From positions 149,911-213,910 of the forward strand of contig NZ_JAUZQF010000021.1 in the NCBI RefSeq assembly GCF_030718205.1: DNA of 64,000 bases, in the 5' to 3' direction. This document shows, piece by piece, positions 1 to 9,057 of the stretch (the stretch's first letter is position 1; the number at the start of each line of letters is the position of its first letter). This DNA comes from Nonomuraea turcica (lineage in GTDB: Bacteria; Actinomycetota; Actinomycetes; Streptosporangiales; Streptosporangiaceae). The notes beneath the pieces are model-generated. The model was not told the DNA's origin. It worked only from the letters and a program-made list of their open reading frames with translations, and did not search any database. Both the position numbers and the translations under genes were made by a program.

Positions 1-67
1 CCGGTTGCCTGCCAGCACCGTACCCGGCATGTCCGAACATCGCCTTCCTGGGATAGCCCCGGGGCGA

Positions 68-83
68 TGTGACGCCGGTCACA
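68..83. promoter_or_regulatory. CRP-like palindrome
   Basis: TGTGACGCCGGTCACA is a perfect inverted repeat and fits the TGTGA-N6-TCACA consensus bound by CRP-family regulators. No gene starts just to its right, so if functional it probably serves a leftward gene outside the window. The match is seen directly; function is inferred. Confidence 0.45.
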
Positions 84-101
84 TTTGACGAATCCATGCC
101 T

Positions 102-314
102 CTAGAGCCCGCCGTTGCGCATGAGGAGGTTAAAGGCCCTGGCTGGGTTCTGGCGAATCTCACCCGTGGCGCCGACCGGCCGGTCGGGCTCGGCGGCGAC
201 GGGGCGCAGGGCGAGTCCTGAAGCAGGCGTCATGGCCAAGGGGACGGCGGTCGTGGCGGCCGTCGCCACGGCCGCGGCGAGGTATACGGAGGGCAGGCCG
301 AGTCGTCGGGGCAC
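102..314 (-). CDS. possible small secreted peptide
   Basis: A 70-residue reading frame opening with GTG. Residues 1-35 look like a signal peptide (Arg-rich start, then an Ala-rich hydrophobic stretch). Third codon positions are about 84 percent G or C, which favours coding, although no ribosome-binding site precedes the start. It lies downstream of the lactone oxidase on the same strand. No family recognised; it may not be a gene. Confidence 0.3.
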   Translation of the reverse strand: MPRRLGLPSVYLAAAVATAATTAVPLAMTPASGLALRPVAAEPDRPVGATGEIRQNPARAFNLLMRNGGL

Positions 315-335
315 GAGTGACGAGGGTGCACGCCG

Positions 336-364
336 CGCGTGTCATCCGGGAGGCCGGACACGCG
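336..364 (-). terminator. weak hairpin after the lactone oxidase gene
   Basis: CGCGTGT pairs with ACACGCG, and inside that CCGG pairs with CCGG around a GAGG loop, with a 3-nt bulge. It lies about 50 nt beyond the stop of the leftward lactone oxidase gene. There is no T tract, so termination is only a guess. Confidence 0.3.
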
Positions 365-410
365 TTCCCGGCCGTTCGCGAGGCAGTTCTTTACCGAAAC
401 AACGACGACC

Positions 411-1688
411 CTAGCCGAGCACCTGATTCAGGTAGTCGTTGGTGAACAGGCGGCGCGGGTCGAGCCGGTCGCGCAGCGCGGCGAAGTCGGCGAAGCGCGG
501 ATAGACCTTGGCCAGGTAAGCGGCGTCCCTGGTGTGCAGCTTGCCCCAGTGCGGCCGGCCGTCCAGTCGCACCATGATCTCCTCCACGCCCTCGAAGTAC
601 GCCGGATTCGGCGTCGGGCGGTAGATGTGGCAGGCGATGTACGCCGAGGCCCGCCCGTAGGCGGTGGACAACCACGCGTCGCTGGGCGGCGTGACCCGCA
701 CCTCCACAGGAAAGGTGATCATCCACCCCATGCGGTCGATGAGGTCCCGCGTCTCGCGCAACGCCTGCGCCAGGCGCTCGCGCGGCACGGCGTACTCCAT
801 CTCGAGGAAGCGCACGTCCCGCCGCGCCGTGAAGATCTTGTACGAGGTGTCGACCGACTCGGAGTCCCCCAGAGCCGCCGCGCTCGCCTCGTTGATCCGC
901 GGGATCAGCCCAGGAAAGCGGGCCCCGGTCGCGCAGGCCGCGCCGAACACGGTGTTCTCCAGGAACACGTTCTCCAGCCAGCGCTTGACCGCGCTCGGCG
1001 GCGACGCGGGACCGGGATGCCGGTTGTTGGTCTTGACCAGGCAGGCGTCGGTGTGCGGCAGCCAGAAGAAGTCCAGGTGCTCGTTCGCGGAGGTCAGCTC
1101 GTCGAGCGAGTCCAGGATCTCGCCGAGCGCCATCTTGCGCCGCCTGTTGTGCAGCAGGAACGCGGGCTCTACCCGGAAGGTCACGGCCGTCACCACCCCG
1201 AGCGCGCCCAGCCCCACCCGGGCCGCGTCGAACAGGTCGTCACCGGGGGAGGCGGTGGCCACCGACCCGTCGGCCAGCACCAGCTCCAGCTCGGCGACCT
1301 GGTCGGCGAGCCCGCCGCTGTCGCGCCCGGTGCCGTGGGTGCCGGTCTGGATGGCGCCGGCGACGGTCTGCTCGGTGATGTCGCCCATGTTGGCCAACGC
1401 CAGGCCGTGCTCGCCGAGCAGTTCGTTCAGCGCCCGGAGCGGGGTGCCGGCCAGCACGGTGACGCGGTCGTCCGTCTGCGACCTGATGCCGGTCAGCGCG
1501 TCGGGGCGCAACATGATGCCGTCGGTGAGGGCCACCCCGGTGAAGGAGTGGCCCGTGCCGACCATGCGGACCCGCCGCCCGGAGGCGGCGGCGTCGTGCA
1601 CAGCGCGTACGACGTCCGCGGCGGACGCCGGAGCACGCACTTCGGCGGGGCTGCCCGACTGGTTCTTCGCCCAGTTCGTGAAGACCAT
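411..1688 (-). CDS. FAD-linked sugar-1,4-lactone oxidase (D-arabinono-1,4-lactone oxidase family)
   Basis: A 425-residue cytosolic flavoprotein of the aldonolactone oxidase family, which oxidises sugar lactones such as D-arabinono- or L-gulono-1,4-lactone. The N-terminal FAD-binding half (about residues 10-175) contains the GTGHSFTG motif at 45-52, where the His is the usual position for covalent FAD in this family, and TGTHGTG near 114-120. The C-terminal half has the ALO-type fold and ends with HWGKLHT and the RRLFTNDYLN tail typical of the family. It lies 47 bp downstream of the polysaccharide deacetylase on the same strand and could be co-transcribed. The exact substrate cannot be read from the sequence. 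Confidence 0.85.
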   Translation of the reverse strand: MVFTNWAKNQSGSPAEVRAPASAADVVRAVHDAAASGRRVRMVGTGHSFTGVALTDGIMLRPDALTGIRSQTDDRVTVLAGTPLRALNELLGEHGLALANMGDITEQTVAGAIQTGTHGTGRDSGGLADQVAELELVLADGSVATASPGDDLFDAARVGLGALGVVTAVTFRVEPAFLLHNRRRKMALGEILDSLDELTSANEHLDFFWLPHTDACLVKTNNRHPGPASPPSAVKRWLENVFLENTVFGAACATGARFPGLIPRINEASAAALGDSESVDTSYKIFTARRDVRFLEMEYAVPRERLAQALRETRDLIDRMGWMITFPVEVRVTPPSDAWLSTAYGRASAYIACHIYRPTPNPAYFEGVEEIMVRLDGRPHWGKLHTRDAAYLAKVYPRFADFAALRDRLDPRRLFTNDYLNQVLG

Positions 1689-1735
1689 GAGCGCCCCTTA
1701 AAGAAGAGTCTCGTTCCGGTGAACGTGAACGATAC

Positions 1736-2458
1736 TCAGTTCTCCCAGCCCGCGGGAACCGGGAAAATGTCGCCGGGCTCGAGGTTCTCCTTCTTGACGA
1801 TGTCGGACACCGTCACGAGGTGGTAGCCCTTGTTCTGCAGGGTCTTGATGATCGACGGCATGGCCTCGACGGACTGCTTCACCCAGTCGTGCATGAGGAT
1901 GATGCCGTCCTGCTTGGCCACCTCGAGGGTCTTCTTCTTGATGGACTCGACGTTCTTGCTCTTCCAGTCCTCCGAGCCGCCGGTCCACAGGATGATCGGC
2001 ATGCCGAACTCGGCGGCGATGTCGGAGACCGTCAGGTCGGCCATCCCGTACGGCGGCCGCAGCAGCTTGGGCTCGACGCCCGCCGCCTTCTTGACCTCGT
2101 CCTGAGTCTTCTTGATCTCGGCCCTGACGTCCCAGGGCTCGATCTTGGTGAAGTCAGGGTGCTTGTAACTGTGGTTGCCCAGCTCGTGGCCCTCGGCGAC
2201 CATGCGCTTGACGTAGGTGGGGCGGCTCTTCACGTATTGGCCCTCGAGGAAGAACGTCGCCTTGGCGTTGTGCTTCTTCAGCGTGTCGAGCAGGACGCCC
2301 GCGTACTTGCCCGGTCCGTCGTCGAAGGTCAGCGCGATGCACTTGACCTGCGTGCAGTCGACCGGAGCCTTCTTGGGCGCCTGGGCTAACGCGGGCGATG
2401 GGGTGAGGGTGACGCATACAGCCGCGATTGCGAGAAGTGAATTGATCTGTCGGGACAT
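1736..2458 (-). CDS. secreted polysaccharide deacetylase (NodB domain)
   Basis: A carbohydrate esterase family 4 protein that removes N- or O-acetyl groups from extracellular polysaccharide, possibly peptidoglycan or chitin-like polymers. Starting at MSRQ gives 240 residues with a signal peptide ending near ALAQA; an ATG five codons upstream is also possible. The NodB motifs are visible: TFDDGP (catalytic Asp and metal Asp), the HSYKHP metal-binding His pair (the family's H-x3-H), RPPYG, and a late ILMHD segment. It sits 55 bp beyond the MFS gene and 47 bp before the lactone oxidase, all reading leftward, so an operon is plausible. Confidence 0.88.
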   Translation of the reverse strand: MSRQINSLLAIAAVCVTLTPSPALAQAPKKAPVDCTQVKCIALTFDDGPGKYAGVLLDTLKKHNAKATFFLEGQYVKSRPTYVKRMVAEGHELGNHSYKHPDFTKIEPWDVRAEIKKTQDEVKKAAGVEPKLLRPPYGMADLTVSDIAAEFGMPIILWTGGSEDWKSKNVESIKKKTLEVAKQDGIILMHDWVKQSVEAMPSIIKTLQNKGYHLVTVSDIVKKENLEPGDIFPVPAGWEN

Positions 2459-2512
2459 GAATAAAGCTTCCATAGTGATGGATGTTGCGAGGGATGTCCC
2501 GACGGTAGCGGA

Positions 2513-3715
2513 TCAACTCTTCGCGGGTGAAGGCGCCTCGGGGACTCTCAGGAAACCCGAACCTCCCAATCCCACGATCACGGCCAGGAACGCGGCGCCC
2601 AAACTGAAGATGTAAGCGTTGGACGCGCCGTACATCTCGGTGAGCCGGCCGCCCGCCCACGCGCCGATCGCCACCCCGAAGCCCAGCGCGGTGGAGATCC
2701 ACGCCATGCCCTCGGTGAGCAGCGACGGGGGCACCAGCCGCTCGGTGAGCGAGAACCCGGTGATGAGCGTCGGCGAGATCGCGAACCCGGCCAGGAAGAG
2801 CGCCCCCGCCATGACCCGCGCGTCACCGATGAACACGATCGGCACCAGCCCCAGCGCGAACACGCCCAGCGCCCGCACGAACCGGCCCTGCAGCGACATC
2901 CGCCAATGCCTGGACCCGAACCAGAGCCCCGACACCATCGACCCGCCGGCGAACGACGCCAGCAGGAACCCCGCGGCCGCCTTCACCCCCTCCTCCTCGG
3001 CGAACGCCACGGTGATCAGGTCCACGGACCCGAACACCGCCCCCATCGCAAGGTAGACGCACGACAGCAGGGCGATCGCGGGGATCAGGATGGGCGTGCC
3101 GCCCCCGGACCTGGCCGGCTGGACGGGCGGCTGCGTACGCCGCTGCGTCGCCAGCGCCAGGCAGCCGACGAACATGAAGACCAGCGCCACGGCGAGGCCC
3201 ATGTACGGGCTCACCCCGGTGGCCAGCACCGTGACCAGGGCGGGACCGGTGACGAAGATGACCTCGTCCACCACGGACTCGAAGGCGAAGGCGGTGTGCA
3301 GCTTGCTGGAGCCGCCGTGGATGACCGACCAGCGGGCCCGCACGAGCGAGCCCACCGACAGCGACGTGGCCCCGACCACCAGGCCGGAGGCGTACAGCGT
3401 CCAGTCGGGCAGTCGCAGGCCGGCGCTGAACAGGAGCGCGGCCAGTCCGAGCGCGTTGATCACGGCGAACGGCGGGATCACCCGGCTCTGCCCGAACCGG
3501 TCCACCAGCCGTCCGGACAGCGGGGCGCCGATGGCGAAGGCCACGTTGGTGGTGGCGGCGACCGCGCCGGCGGTGGCGTAGTTGTCGGTGAGCGCGGAGA
3601 TCAGTAAGACGATCCCGATCCCGATCATCGACATCGGCATGCGCCCGACGAATCCGGCGAGCACGAACGCCTTGATGCCGGGCCCATTGAACAGCCCCCG
3701 GTAAGGCCCGACCAC
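2513..3715 (-). CDS. MFS transporter
   Basis: A 400-residue major facilitator superfamily permease with about 12 hydrophobic segments. The loop between segments 2 and 3 carries GAPLSGRLVDRFGQSR, the MFS signature (G-x3-D-x-x-G-R). The start is GTG, preceded by a strong AAGGAGGAAACA ribosome-binding site. Organisation resembles drug or metabolite exporters, but the substrate is unknown. It begins 84 bp from the divergent transglycosylase gene, and the deacetylase follows closely downstream. Confidence 0.85.
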   Translation of the reverse strand: MVGPYRGLFNGPGIKAFVLAGFVGRMPMSMIGIGIVLLISALTDNYATAGAVAATTNVAFAIGAPLSGRLVDRFGQSRVIPPFAVINALGLAALLFSAGLRLPDWTLYASGLVVGATSLSVGSLVRARWSVIHGGSSKLHTAFAFESVVDEVIFVTGPALVTVLATGVSPYMGLAVALVFMFVGCLALATQRRTQPPVQPARSGGGTPILIPAIALLSCVYLAMGAVFGSVDLITVAFAEEEGVKAAAGFLLASFAGGSMVSGLWFGSRHWRMSLQGRFVRALGVFALGLVPIVFIGDARVMAGALFLAGFAISPTLITGFSLTERLVPPSLLTEGMAWISTALGFGVAIGAWAGGRLTEMYGASNAYIFSLGAAFLAVIVGLGGSGFLRVPEAPSPAKS

Positions 3716-3799
3716 CCTGTTTCCTCCTTACTTGCGCCAGCTAACCATTGCGCAACCGATGTCCGGTAAGCAAGTGGATATTCGCCTGGCTGGACTAAC

Positions 3800-4975
3800 G
3801 TGTCCCGAGTGTCCGGTCTTCCCACCTTCCGTGCGGTCATGCTCATGGTCATCGCGGTGCTCGCGGTCACCGCCGCAGCCGGTGGAATCGTCGTGTTCCT
3901 GGACGGTGACCTGCTCAAAACCGCTCAGGAGCCGGTACGCAGGCCGACCCGTCAGCCCACGGCCGCCCCCCGCCTCGACCAGCTCGTACCCCACGCGGAG
4001 CCGGTCAAGGATTTCGGCGCCGGCGGACCCGGCGTCACCTCGACCCCGCCGCGGGTGCTGGCGATCGCCCCGTCCGCCGTGCCCAAGCAGACCAGGCTCA
4101 AGCTGGGCGAGCTGAAGCACGTGCAGAAGGTCACCGTCGTCGACGCGGGCGCGGTCAAGGTCTCGGGCACCGCGCTGAACCTGCTGGCCGTGGACCCCGC
4201 CCACTTCCGCTCGTGGACCCCGCAGCCGGTCGCCGACCAGCCGGCCGTGTGGAGCGCGCTGGCCAGGGGAGAGCTGGTGGCCGACACGAGCGCGATCAGC
4301 AGGTTCGGGATGATCCTCGGCGCCATGTACCAGGTGGACGGCGGTCCCACGCTCCGCGTCGCCGCCTCCGCCCCGCTGGGTCTGCGCGGCGTCGACGGGC
4401 TGGTGGGCGCCGACCTGGGCAGGTCGCTGGGGTTCGCGCCGGGGGTCGCGGTGCTGCTGCACGGCAAGCCGGGCACGATCAGCGAGTCGGGGGTGCGCAA
4501 GGTGCTCGGCAAGGACGCCCAGGTCGTCATGCTGGACTCGGCCGCCCGTGCCCCGAAGCGGGACCAGCCGAGCCCGCAGACGGTCAACGTGGGCCGCCCG
4601 GGCAGCTACCTCGAGCTCTACAAGGCCTCCGCCACCCGCTGCCCCGGACTGTCGTGGACGGTGCTCGCCGCGATCGGCCAGGTCGAGAGCAGCCACGGCC
4701 GCAACAACGGCCCGTCCAGCGCCGGCGCGCTCGGGCCCATGCAGTTCATGCCCGCCACCTGGAAGGCTTACGGCGTGGACGGCGACGGCGACGGCAAGGC
4801 CGACATCTGGAGCCCGTACGACGCGGTGCCGGGCGCGGCCAACTACCTGTGCGCCAACGGCGCGGGCAAGGGCGGCGAGAAGCTACGCAAGGCAATCTGG
4901 TTCTACAACCACTCCTGGGACTACGTGAACAAGGTCATGGGCATCGCCGAGGCCTACGCGCGCACCTACGCCTGA
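3800..4975 (+). CDS. membrane-anchored or secreted lytic transglycosylase (SLT domain)
   Basis: A 391-residue protein with an N-terminal transmembrane or signal segment (about 12-35), a Pro/Arg-rich linker, a central domain of unknown fold, and a C-terminal SLT lysozyme-like domain (about 275-391). The domain shows IGQVESSHG with catalytic Glu296, then GALGPMQFMPATW and AANYLCANG, all typical of peptidoglycan lytic transglycosylases. DGDGDGKAD looks like a Ca-binding loop, as seen in related actinobacterial enzymes. It probably trims cell-wall glycan outside the membrane. The GTG start is the first of several close ones; GTG at 3809 is an alternative. Confidence 0.88.
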   Translation: MSRVSGLPTFRAVMLMVIAVLAVTAAAGGIVVFLDGDLLKTAQEPVRRPTRQPTAAPRLDQLVPHAEPVKDFGAGGPGVTSTPPRVLAIAPSAVPKQTRLKLGELKHVQKVTVVDAGAVKVSGTALNLLAVDPAHFRSWTPQPVADQPAVWSALARGELVADTSAISRFGMILGAMYQVDGGPTLRVAASAPLGLRGVDGLVGADLGRSLGFAPGVAVLLHGKPGTISESGVRKVLGKDAQVVMLDSAARAPKRDQPSPQTVNVGRPGSYLELYKASATRCPGLSWTVLAAIGQVESSHGRNNGPSSAGALGPMQFMPATWKAYGVDGDGDGKADIWSPYDAVPGAANYLCANGAGKGGEKLRKAIWFYNHSWDYVNKVMGIAEAYARTYA

Positions 4976-4995
4976 GGGCGTCGGCGGGGCCTGCC

Positions 4996-5943
4996 TCACG
5001 CAGTGGGGCGAGAAGGACGCGGACAGCAGGTGAGGGCGCAGGGGACCGGCTCGGGCTCGTCCATCAGCTCGCGCACCATCCGCACGAACCGCGGGTGCGT
5101 GCCCGCCGTCGCCGCCCGCTCCAGCGGCAGGCCGATCTCCGCGGCCACATCCCTCGCCTCGGTGTCGAGGTCGTAGACGACCTCCATGTGGTCGGAGACG
5201 AACCCGATCGGCACCAGCACGACCGCGTGGGCCTCCGTCTTGCGCAGATGGTCGCAGACGTCCGGCTCCAGCCACGGCACCTGCGGCGGGCCGCTGCGCG
5301 ACTGCCACACCAGGTCCCACGGCCCGGTGCGGCCGAGCTCCCGGTTGACCAGCTCGGCGCTCCTGCGCAGCTGCGCCTCGTAGAGGCCGCCGGACGGGCC
5401 CGCGGTCTCGGCCATCGACACCGGGATGCTGTGCGCGGTGAACACGAGCCTGGCGTCGTCGCGGCCGAGCCGCTCCAGCGCCGCCCGCGTGTGGTCGGCC
5501 ATGGCGGCCACGAACCCGGGGTGGTCCCCGAAATGCCGCATCTTGATCAGCTCAGGACCGTCCTCGACGGAGATCCTGGCGATGTCCTCGTAGTATTGCC
5601 GGCAGCTGGAGTAGCCGGCGAACGCCGAGGTCGGGAAGACGGCCGCCTTGCGGATCCCGTCGGCCTTCATCCGGCGCACGGTGTCCTCGCCGAACGGGTG
5701 CCAGCTGCGGTTGCCCCAATAGACCGGCACGTCCACGACCGGGCGCAGCGCCTCGACCAGGTCGCGGTTCTGCTGGTTGATCGGGCTGACCCCGCCGAAG
5801 CTCTGGTAGTGCTCGGCCACCTCGAGCAGCCGCTCGCGCGGCACGCCGCGGCCGCGCACGACGTTTTCCAGGAACGGCATCACGTCGTCGGGACCCTCGG
5901 GGCCGCCGAACGACAGGACCAGCAGAGCGTCGTAATCTCCCAC
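4996..5943 (-). CDS. cpfC: coproporphyrin III / protoporphyrin ferrochelatase
   Basis: A 315-residue ferrochelatase inserting Fe(II) into the porphyrin ring. In Actinobacteria the substrate is coproporphyrin III (coproporphyrin-dependent haem route; established knowledge). Family motifs include LLVLSFGGPEG at the N-terminus, YWGNRSWHPF, FTAHSIP with the catalytic His, QSRSGPPQVPWLEP and VLVPIGFVSDHMEVVYDLD. Cys114 and a C-terminal cluster (Cys302, Cys306, Cys307) fit the [2Fe-2S] cluster known in actinobacterial enzymes. No other haem gene is nearby. It converges on the transglycosylase gene with only 20 bp between. Confidence 0.92.
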   Translation of the reverse strand: MGDYDALLVLSFGGPEGPDDVMPFLENVVRGRGVPRERLLEVAEHYQSFGGVSPINQQNRDLVEALRPVVDVPVYWGNRSWHPFGEDTVRRMKADGIRKAAVFPTSAFAGYSSCRQYYEDIARISVEDGPELIKMRHFGDHPGFVAAMADHTRAALERLGRDDARLVFTAHSIPVSMAETAGPSGGLYEAQLRRSAELVNRELGRTGPWDLVWQSRSGPPQVPWLEPDVCDHLRKTEAHAVVLVPIGFVSDHMEVVYDLDTEARDVAAEIGLPLERAATAGTHPRFVRMVRELMDEPEPVPCALTCCPRPSRPTA

Positions 5944-6000
5944 GTGACCAACCCTATTAGGGAGTGCCGGGGGTCCTGAGTGCGCGGTAGGTTCGGGTGA

Positions 6001-7977
6001 GTGAGCGCATTTACTGACATACGTGAATATGTGGCCATTCCCCGGGTTCTCTCGCTGCGGCTCTCTCCTGACGGCTCCAGGCTGATCTCGACAGTCCAGT
6101 CACTCAACCCCGACGGCAAGTCGTACGGCACCGCGCTCTGGGCGATCCCGCTGGACGGCGAGCCCTACCGCCTCACCCGCTCCGCCAAGGGCGAGTCGGC
6201 CGCCGTCTTCACGGCCACGGGCGATGTGCTGTTCACCTCCGCCCGCCCCGACCCCACCGTCAAGGACTCCACCGACGAGGTCCCCGCGCTCTGGCTGCTG
6301 CCCCGCGCCGGCGGCGAGTCCCGCCAGGTGGCCACCAGGCCCGGCGGGATCAGCGGGATCCGCACCGCGGGTGACGTGGTCGTCTTCGCCGCCGACGTGC
6401 TGGACGGCGAGGAGGCGGCCGAGGAGGACAAGCGCAAGGATCGCAAGGAGGCCGGGATCAGCGCGATCCTGCACGAGGGCAACCCGGTCCGCTACTGGGA
6501 CCACGACCTCGGCCCCGGCCGCCCCCGGCTGTTCGCCGCGCGGCTCGGCGACGACCGGCTGGAGGACGTGCGCGACCTGACGCCCGACGCGGGCGCCGCG
6601 CTGCGTGACGCCGCGTTCGAGCTGACGCCCGACGGCGCCGGTGTGATCACCACGTGGCGCGCGTACCTGCCGAAGGGTGAGACGCGTACCGACCTCGTCG
6701 TCATCGACGTGGCCACCGGTCAGCGGCGCACGCTGCTCAGCGACGACGCGCACGATTTCGACGGCCCCATCGCGATCTCCCCGGACGGCACTCGCGTGGC
6801 CTGCGCCCGCGATCGGCACACCGGGTGGGACGTCTCGGCCAGGAGCGAGCTTTGGATCGCCGACCTGGCCACCGGCGAGGGCCAGGCCTACGCGCCCGAC
6901 CTGTTCCCCGGCGACCTCGAGTGGGCGCCGGACTCCTCGGCCGTCTACGTGGCGGCCGACCATCAGGGGCGCCGCCCGATCTTCCGCGTCCCGCTGGACG
7001 GGGAAGTTACCAGGCTCACCGGGGACGACGCCGCCTACATCGGGCTCAACGCCTCCGCCGACGGCCGCTTCGTGTACGCGCTGCGCAGCGCGGTCAACCT
7101 CGCCCCCGCCCCCGCCAGGCTCGACGTGGCCACCGGCGAGATCATCGACCTGCCCTCGCCCGCCCCGCGCCCCGACGTACGCGGCACGCTCACCGAGATC
7201 TCGGCCACCGCCGACGACGGCGCGACGATCCGCGGCTGGCTCGCGCTGCCCGAAGGCGCCTCCGCCGCCGATCCGGCGCCGTTCCTGCTGTTCATCCACG
7301 GCGGCCCCGTCGCCTCCTGGAACGACTGGCAGTGGCGCTGGCAGGCCTGGATCATGGCCCAGCACGGTTACGCCGTGTTGATGCCGGACCCGTGTCTGTC
7401 CACCGGTTACGGTCAGGACATGATCGATCGCGGCTGGGGCAACTGGGGCCCGCGCACCCAGGCCGACCTCGACGCGATCGTGGACGTGGCCCTGGCCAGG
7501 GATGACATCGACAGTGAGCGCATCGCCGCGCTGGGCGGCTCGTTCGGCGGCTACATGGCCAACTGGCTCGCCGGCCACACCGACCGCTACAAGGCCATCG
7601 TCACCCACGCGTCACTGTGGAACCTCGACCAGTTCGCCGGCACCACCGACGCCCCGATGTACTGGCAGCGCGAGTTCGGCGCGCCCGGCTCCGAGCGATA
7701 CGAGCTGCTGTCCCCGCATGTCGCCCTCGACAAGATCACCACGCCGATGCTCGTGATCCACGGCGACAAGGACTACCGCGTGCCGATCGGCGAGGCCCTG
7801 CGCCTGTGGTGGGACCTGCGGCGCACCGAGGTCGACGCGAAGTTCCTGTACTTCCCCGACGAGAACCACTGGATCCTGAAGCCGGGCAACATCGTCGCCT
7901 GGTACGAAACGGTGCTCGCCTTCTTGGGCCAGCACGTGCTCGGCCAGGAGTGGAAGCGCCCGGACTCGGTGGCATGA
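6001..7977 (+). CDS. S9 family peptidase (prolyl oligopeptidase / acylaminoacyl peptidase type)
   Basis: A 658-residue, probably cytosolic serine peptidase. Residues about 1-390 form a beta-propeller with repeated ISPDG / LTPDG / WAPDSS blades. The C-terminal alpha/beta-hydrolase domain has FIHGGP (oxyanion region), the nucleophile elbow GGSFGGYM with Ser514, HGDKDYRVP with the likely catalytic Asp, and DENHW with the catalytic His. No signal peptide. The GTG start lies 57 bp from the divergent ferrochelatase start. Its stop overlaps the start of the inositol monophosphatase, suggesting translational coupling. Confidence 0.9.
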   Translation: MSAFTDIREYVAIPRVLSLRLSPDGSRLISTVQSLNPDGKSYGTALWAIPLDGEPYRLTRSAKGESAAVFTATGDVLFTSARPDPTVKDSTDEVPALWLLPRAGGESRQVATRPGGISGIRTAGDVVVFAADVLDGEEAAEEDKRKDRKEAGISAILHEGNPVRYWDHDLGPGRPRLFAARLGDDRLEDVRDLTPDAGAALRDAAFELTPDGAGVITTWRAYLPKGETRTDLVVIDVATGQRRTLLSDDAHDFDGPIAISPDGTRVACARDRHTGWDVSARSELWIADLATGEGQAYAPDLFPGDLEWAPDSSAVYVAADHQGRRPIFRVPLDGEVTRLTGDDAAYIGLNASADGRFVYALRSAVNLAPAPARLDVATGEIIDLPSPAPRPDVRGTLTEISATADDGATIRGWLALPEGASAADPAPFLLFIHGGPVASWNDWQWRWQAWIMAQHGYAVLMPDPCLSTGYGQDMIDRGWGNWGPRTQADLDAIVDVALARDDIDSERIAALGGSFGGYMANWLAGHTDRYKAIVTHASLWNLDQFAGTTDAPMYWQREFGAPGSERYELLSPHVALDKITTPMLVIHGDKDYRVPIGEALRLWWDLRRTEVDAKFLYFPDENHWILKPGNIVAWYETVLAFLGQHVLGQEWKRPDSVA

Positions 7978-8798
7978 TGACTGATCTCATGGGCTCGGGA
8001 ACTCCGCTGCCTTCGGACTTCCTGAGACTGGCCGAGGACATCGCCCGCGAGGCGGGGGACATGCTGCTCGCCAAGCGGCCCACGATGTCGGAGGAGATCG
8101 AGACCAAGTCCAGCCCCACCGACGTGGTCACCGCCCTGGACAGGGCCTCTGAGGAGCTCATCCGCGCGCGCATCCAGGCCGCCAGGCCCGGTGACCGCAT
8201 CCTCGGCGAGGAGGCCGGCGAGGCGCCGGGCGAGTCCGACGTCCGATGGATCGTCGACCCCGTCGACGGCACGGTCAACTTCCTGTACGGCCTGCCGGAC
8301 TGGGCGGTGTCGATCGCCGTCGAGGTCGGCGGCCAGGTCGTGGCCGGCGTGGTGAACGTCCCGATGCGCGGCGAGGTCTACACGGCCGCGCGCGGCGAGG
8401 GCGCCTGGCTCGGCGGCGAGCGGCTGCGCTGCAACACCGGGGTTCCGCTGGCGCAGGCGCTGGTCGCGACCGGGTTCGGCTACGGGGCGGCCAGGCGGGT
8501 GGTGCAGGGCCAGGTGGTGGCGGCGGTGCTGCCGCGGGTGCGTGACATCAGGCGCGGCGGCTCCTCCGCCCTCGACATGTGCTCGGTGGCGGCCGGGCGG
8601 GTGGACGCGTACTTCGAGCGCGGCATCAACCCGTGGGACTACGCCGCCGCCGGCCTGGTGGCGACCGAGTCCGGGGCCAGGCTCGGCGGGCTGCGCGGCA
8701 AGCCGGTGAGCCCCGAGTTCGCCGTCTGCGCCGCACCCGGGCTGTTCGAGGAGCTGCACGACCTGCTGGTGACGCTGGATCCCGAGCGCGACGCGTGA
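7974..8798 (+). CDS. suhB: inositol monophosphatase family protein
   Basis: A 274-residue Mg-dependent phosphatase of the IMPase/FBPase fold. Motifs: GEEAGE (metal-binding Glu), WIVDPVDGTVNFLYG (the WxVDPIDGTxNF signature) and, near the C-terminus, WDYAAAGLVATESGARLGG (WDxAAG). The likely substrate is inositol-1-phosphate or a related sugar phosphate. ATG at 7974 overlaps the upstream stop as ATGA; the next ATG (7977) is equally possible. In M. tuberculosis the homologue suhB (Rv2701c) also lies near DUF4193 and dut genes, so the placement fits an ancestral neighbourhood. Confidence 0.88.
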   Translation: MMTDLMGSGTPLPSDFLRLAEDIAREAGDMLLAKRPTMSEEIETKSSPTDVVTALDRASEELIRARIQAARPGDRILGEEAGEAPGESDVRWIVDPVDGTVNFLYGLPDWAVSIAVEVGGQVVAGVVNVPMRGEVYTAARGEGAWLGGERLRCNTGVPLAQALVATGFGYGAARRVVQGQVVAAVLPRVRDIRRGGSSALDMCSVAAGRVDAYFERGINPWDYAAAGLVATESGARLGGLRGKPVSPEFAVCAAPGLFEELHDLLVTLDPERDA

Positions 8799-8809
8799 GC
8801 TGACAGGGG

Positions 8810-8840
8810 AAACGGCCGGAGCCAGGGGCTCCGGCCGTTT
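8810..8840. terminator. bidirectional terminator hairpin
   Basis: A perfect 14-bp stem, AAACGGCCGGAGCC paired with GGCTCCGGCCGTTT around a 3-nt AGG loop. It lies between the convergent inositol monophosphatase gene and the small leftward gene. The A/T ends of the stem give short U runs on both strands. Confidence 0.88.
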
Positions 8841-8847
8841 CGCGTGG

Positions 8848-9012
8848 CTAGCGGGGCAACGCGATGCCGTGATCGTCCGCCAGTCGGCGCAGGTCCTCGA
8901 TCTCGGCGGTGAGCGTGTCGGCGAGGTATTCGTCGCCGACGCTTCGGGCCTCCCGAAGGCCCTCATAAGCCTGGTCGAGGCGGTGTTCGATCGTGGTCGT
9001 GAACTCGCCCAT
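8848..9012 (-). CDS. small 54-residue acidic helical protein
   Basis: A short frame: ATG at 9012, 54 codons, TAG at 8848. The ribosome-binding site AAGGTGAG directly precedes the start, and the stop is followed by a perfect terminator. The product, beginning MGEFTTTIEHRLDQAYEGLR, is rich in Glu, Asp, Arg and Leu, with no hydrophobic segment. It looks like two helices joined by a short turn, possibly a coiled coil. No family recognised. It is divergent from the response-regulator gene, and an inverted repeat lies between them. Confidence 0.7.
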   Translation of the reverse strand: MGEFTTTIEHRLDQAYEGLREARSVGDEYLADTLTAEIEDLRRLADDHGIALPR

Positions 9013-9057
9013 CTCACCTTCTCTCTAGGGGTTCGGTCCGTGTCCGGGCGATAGGCG

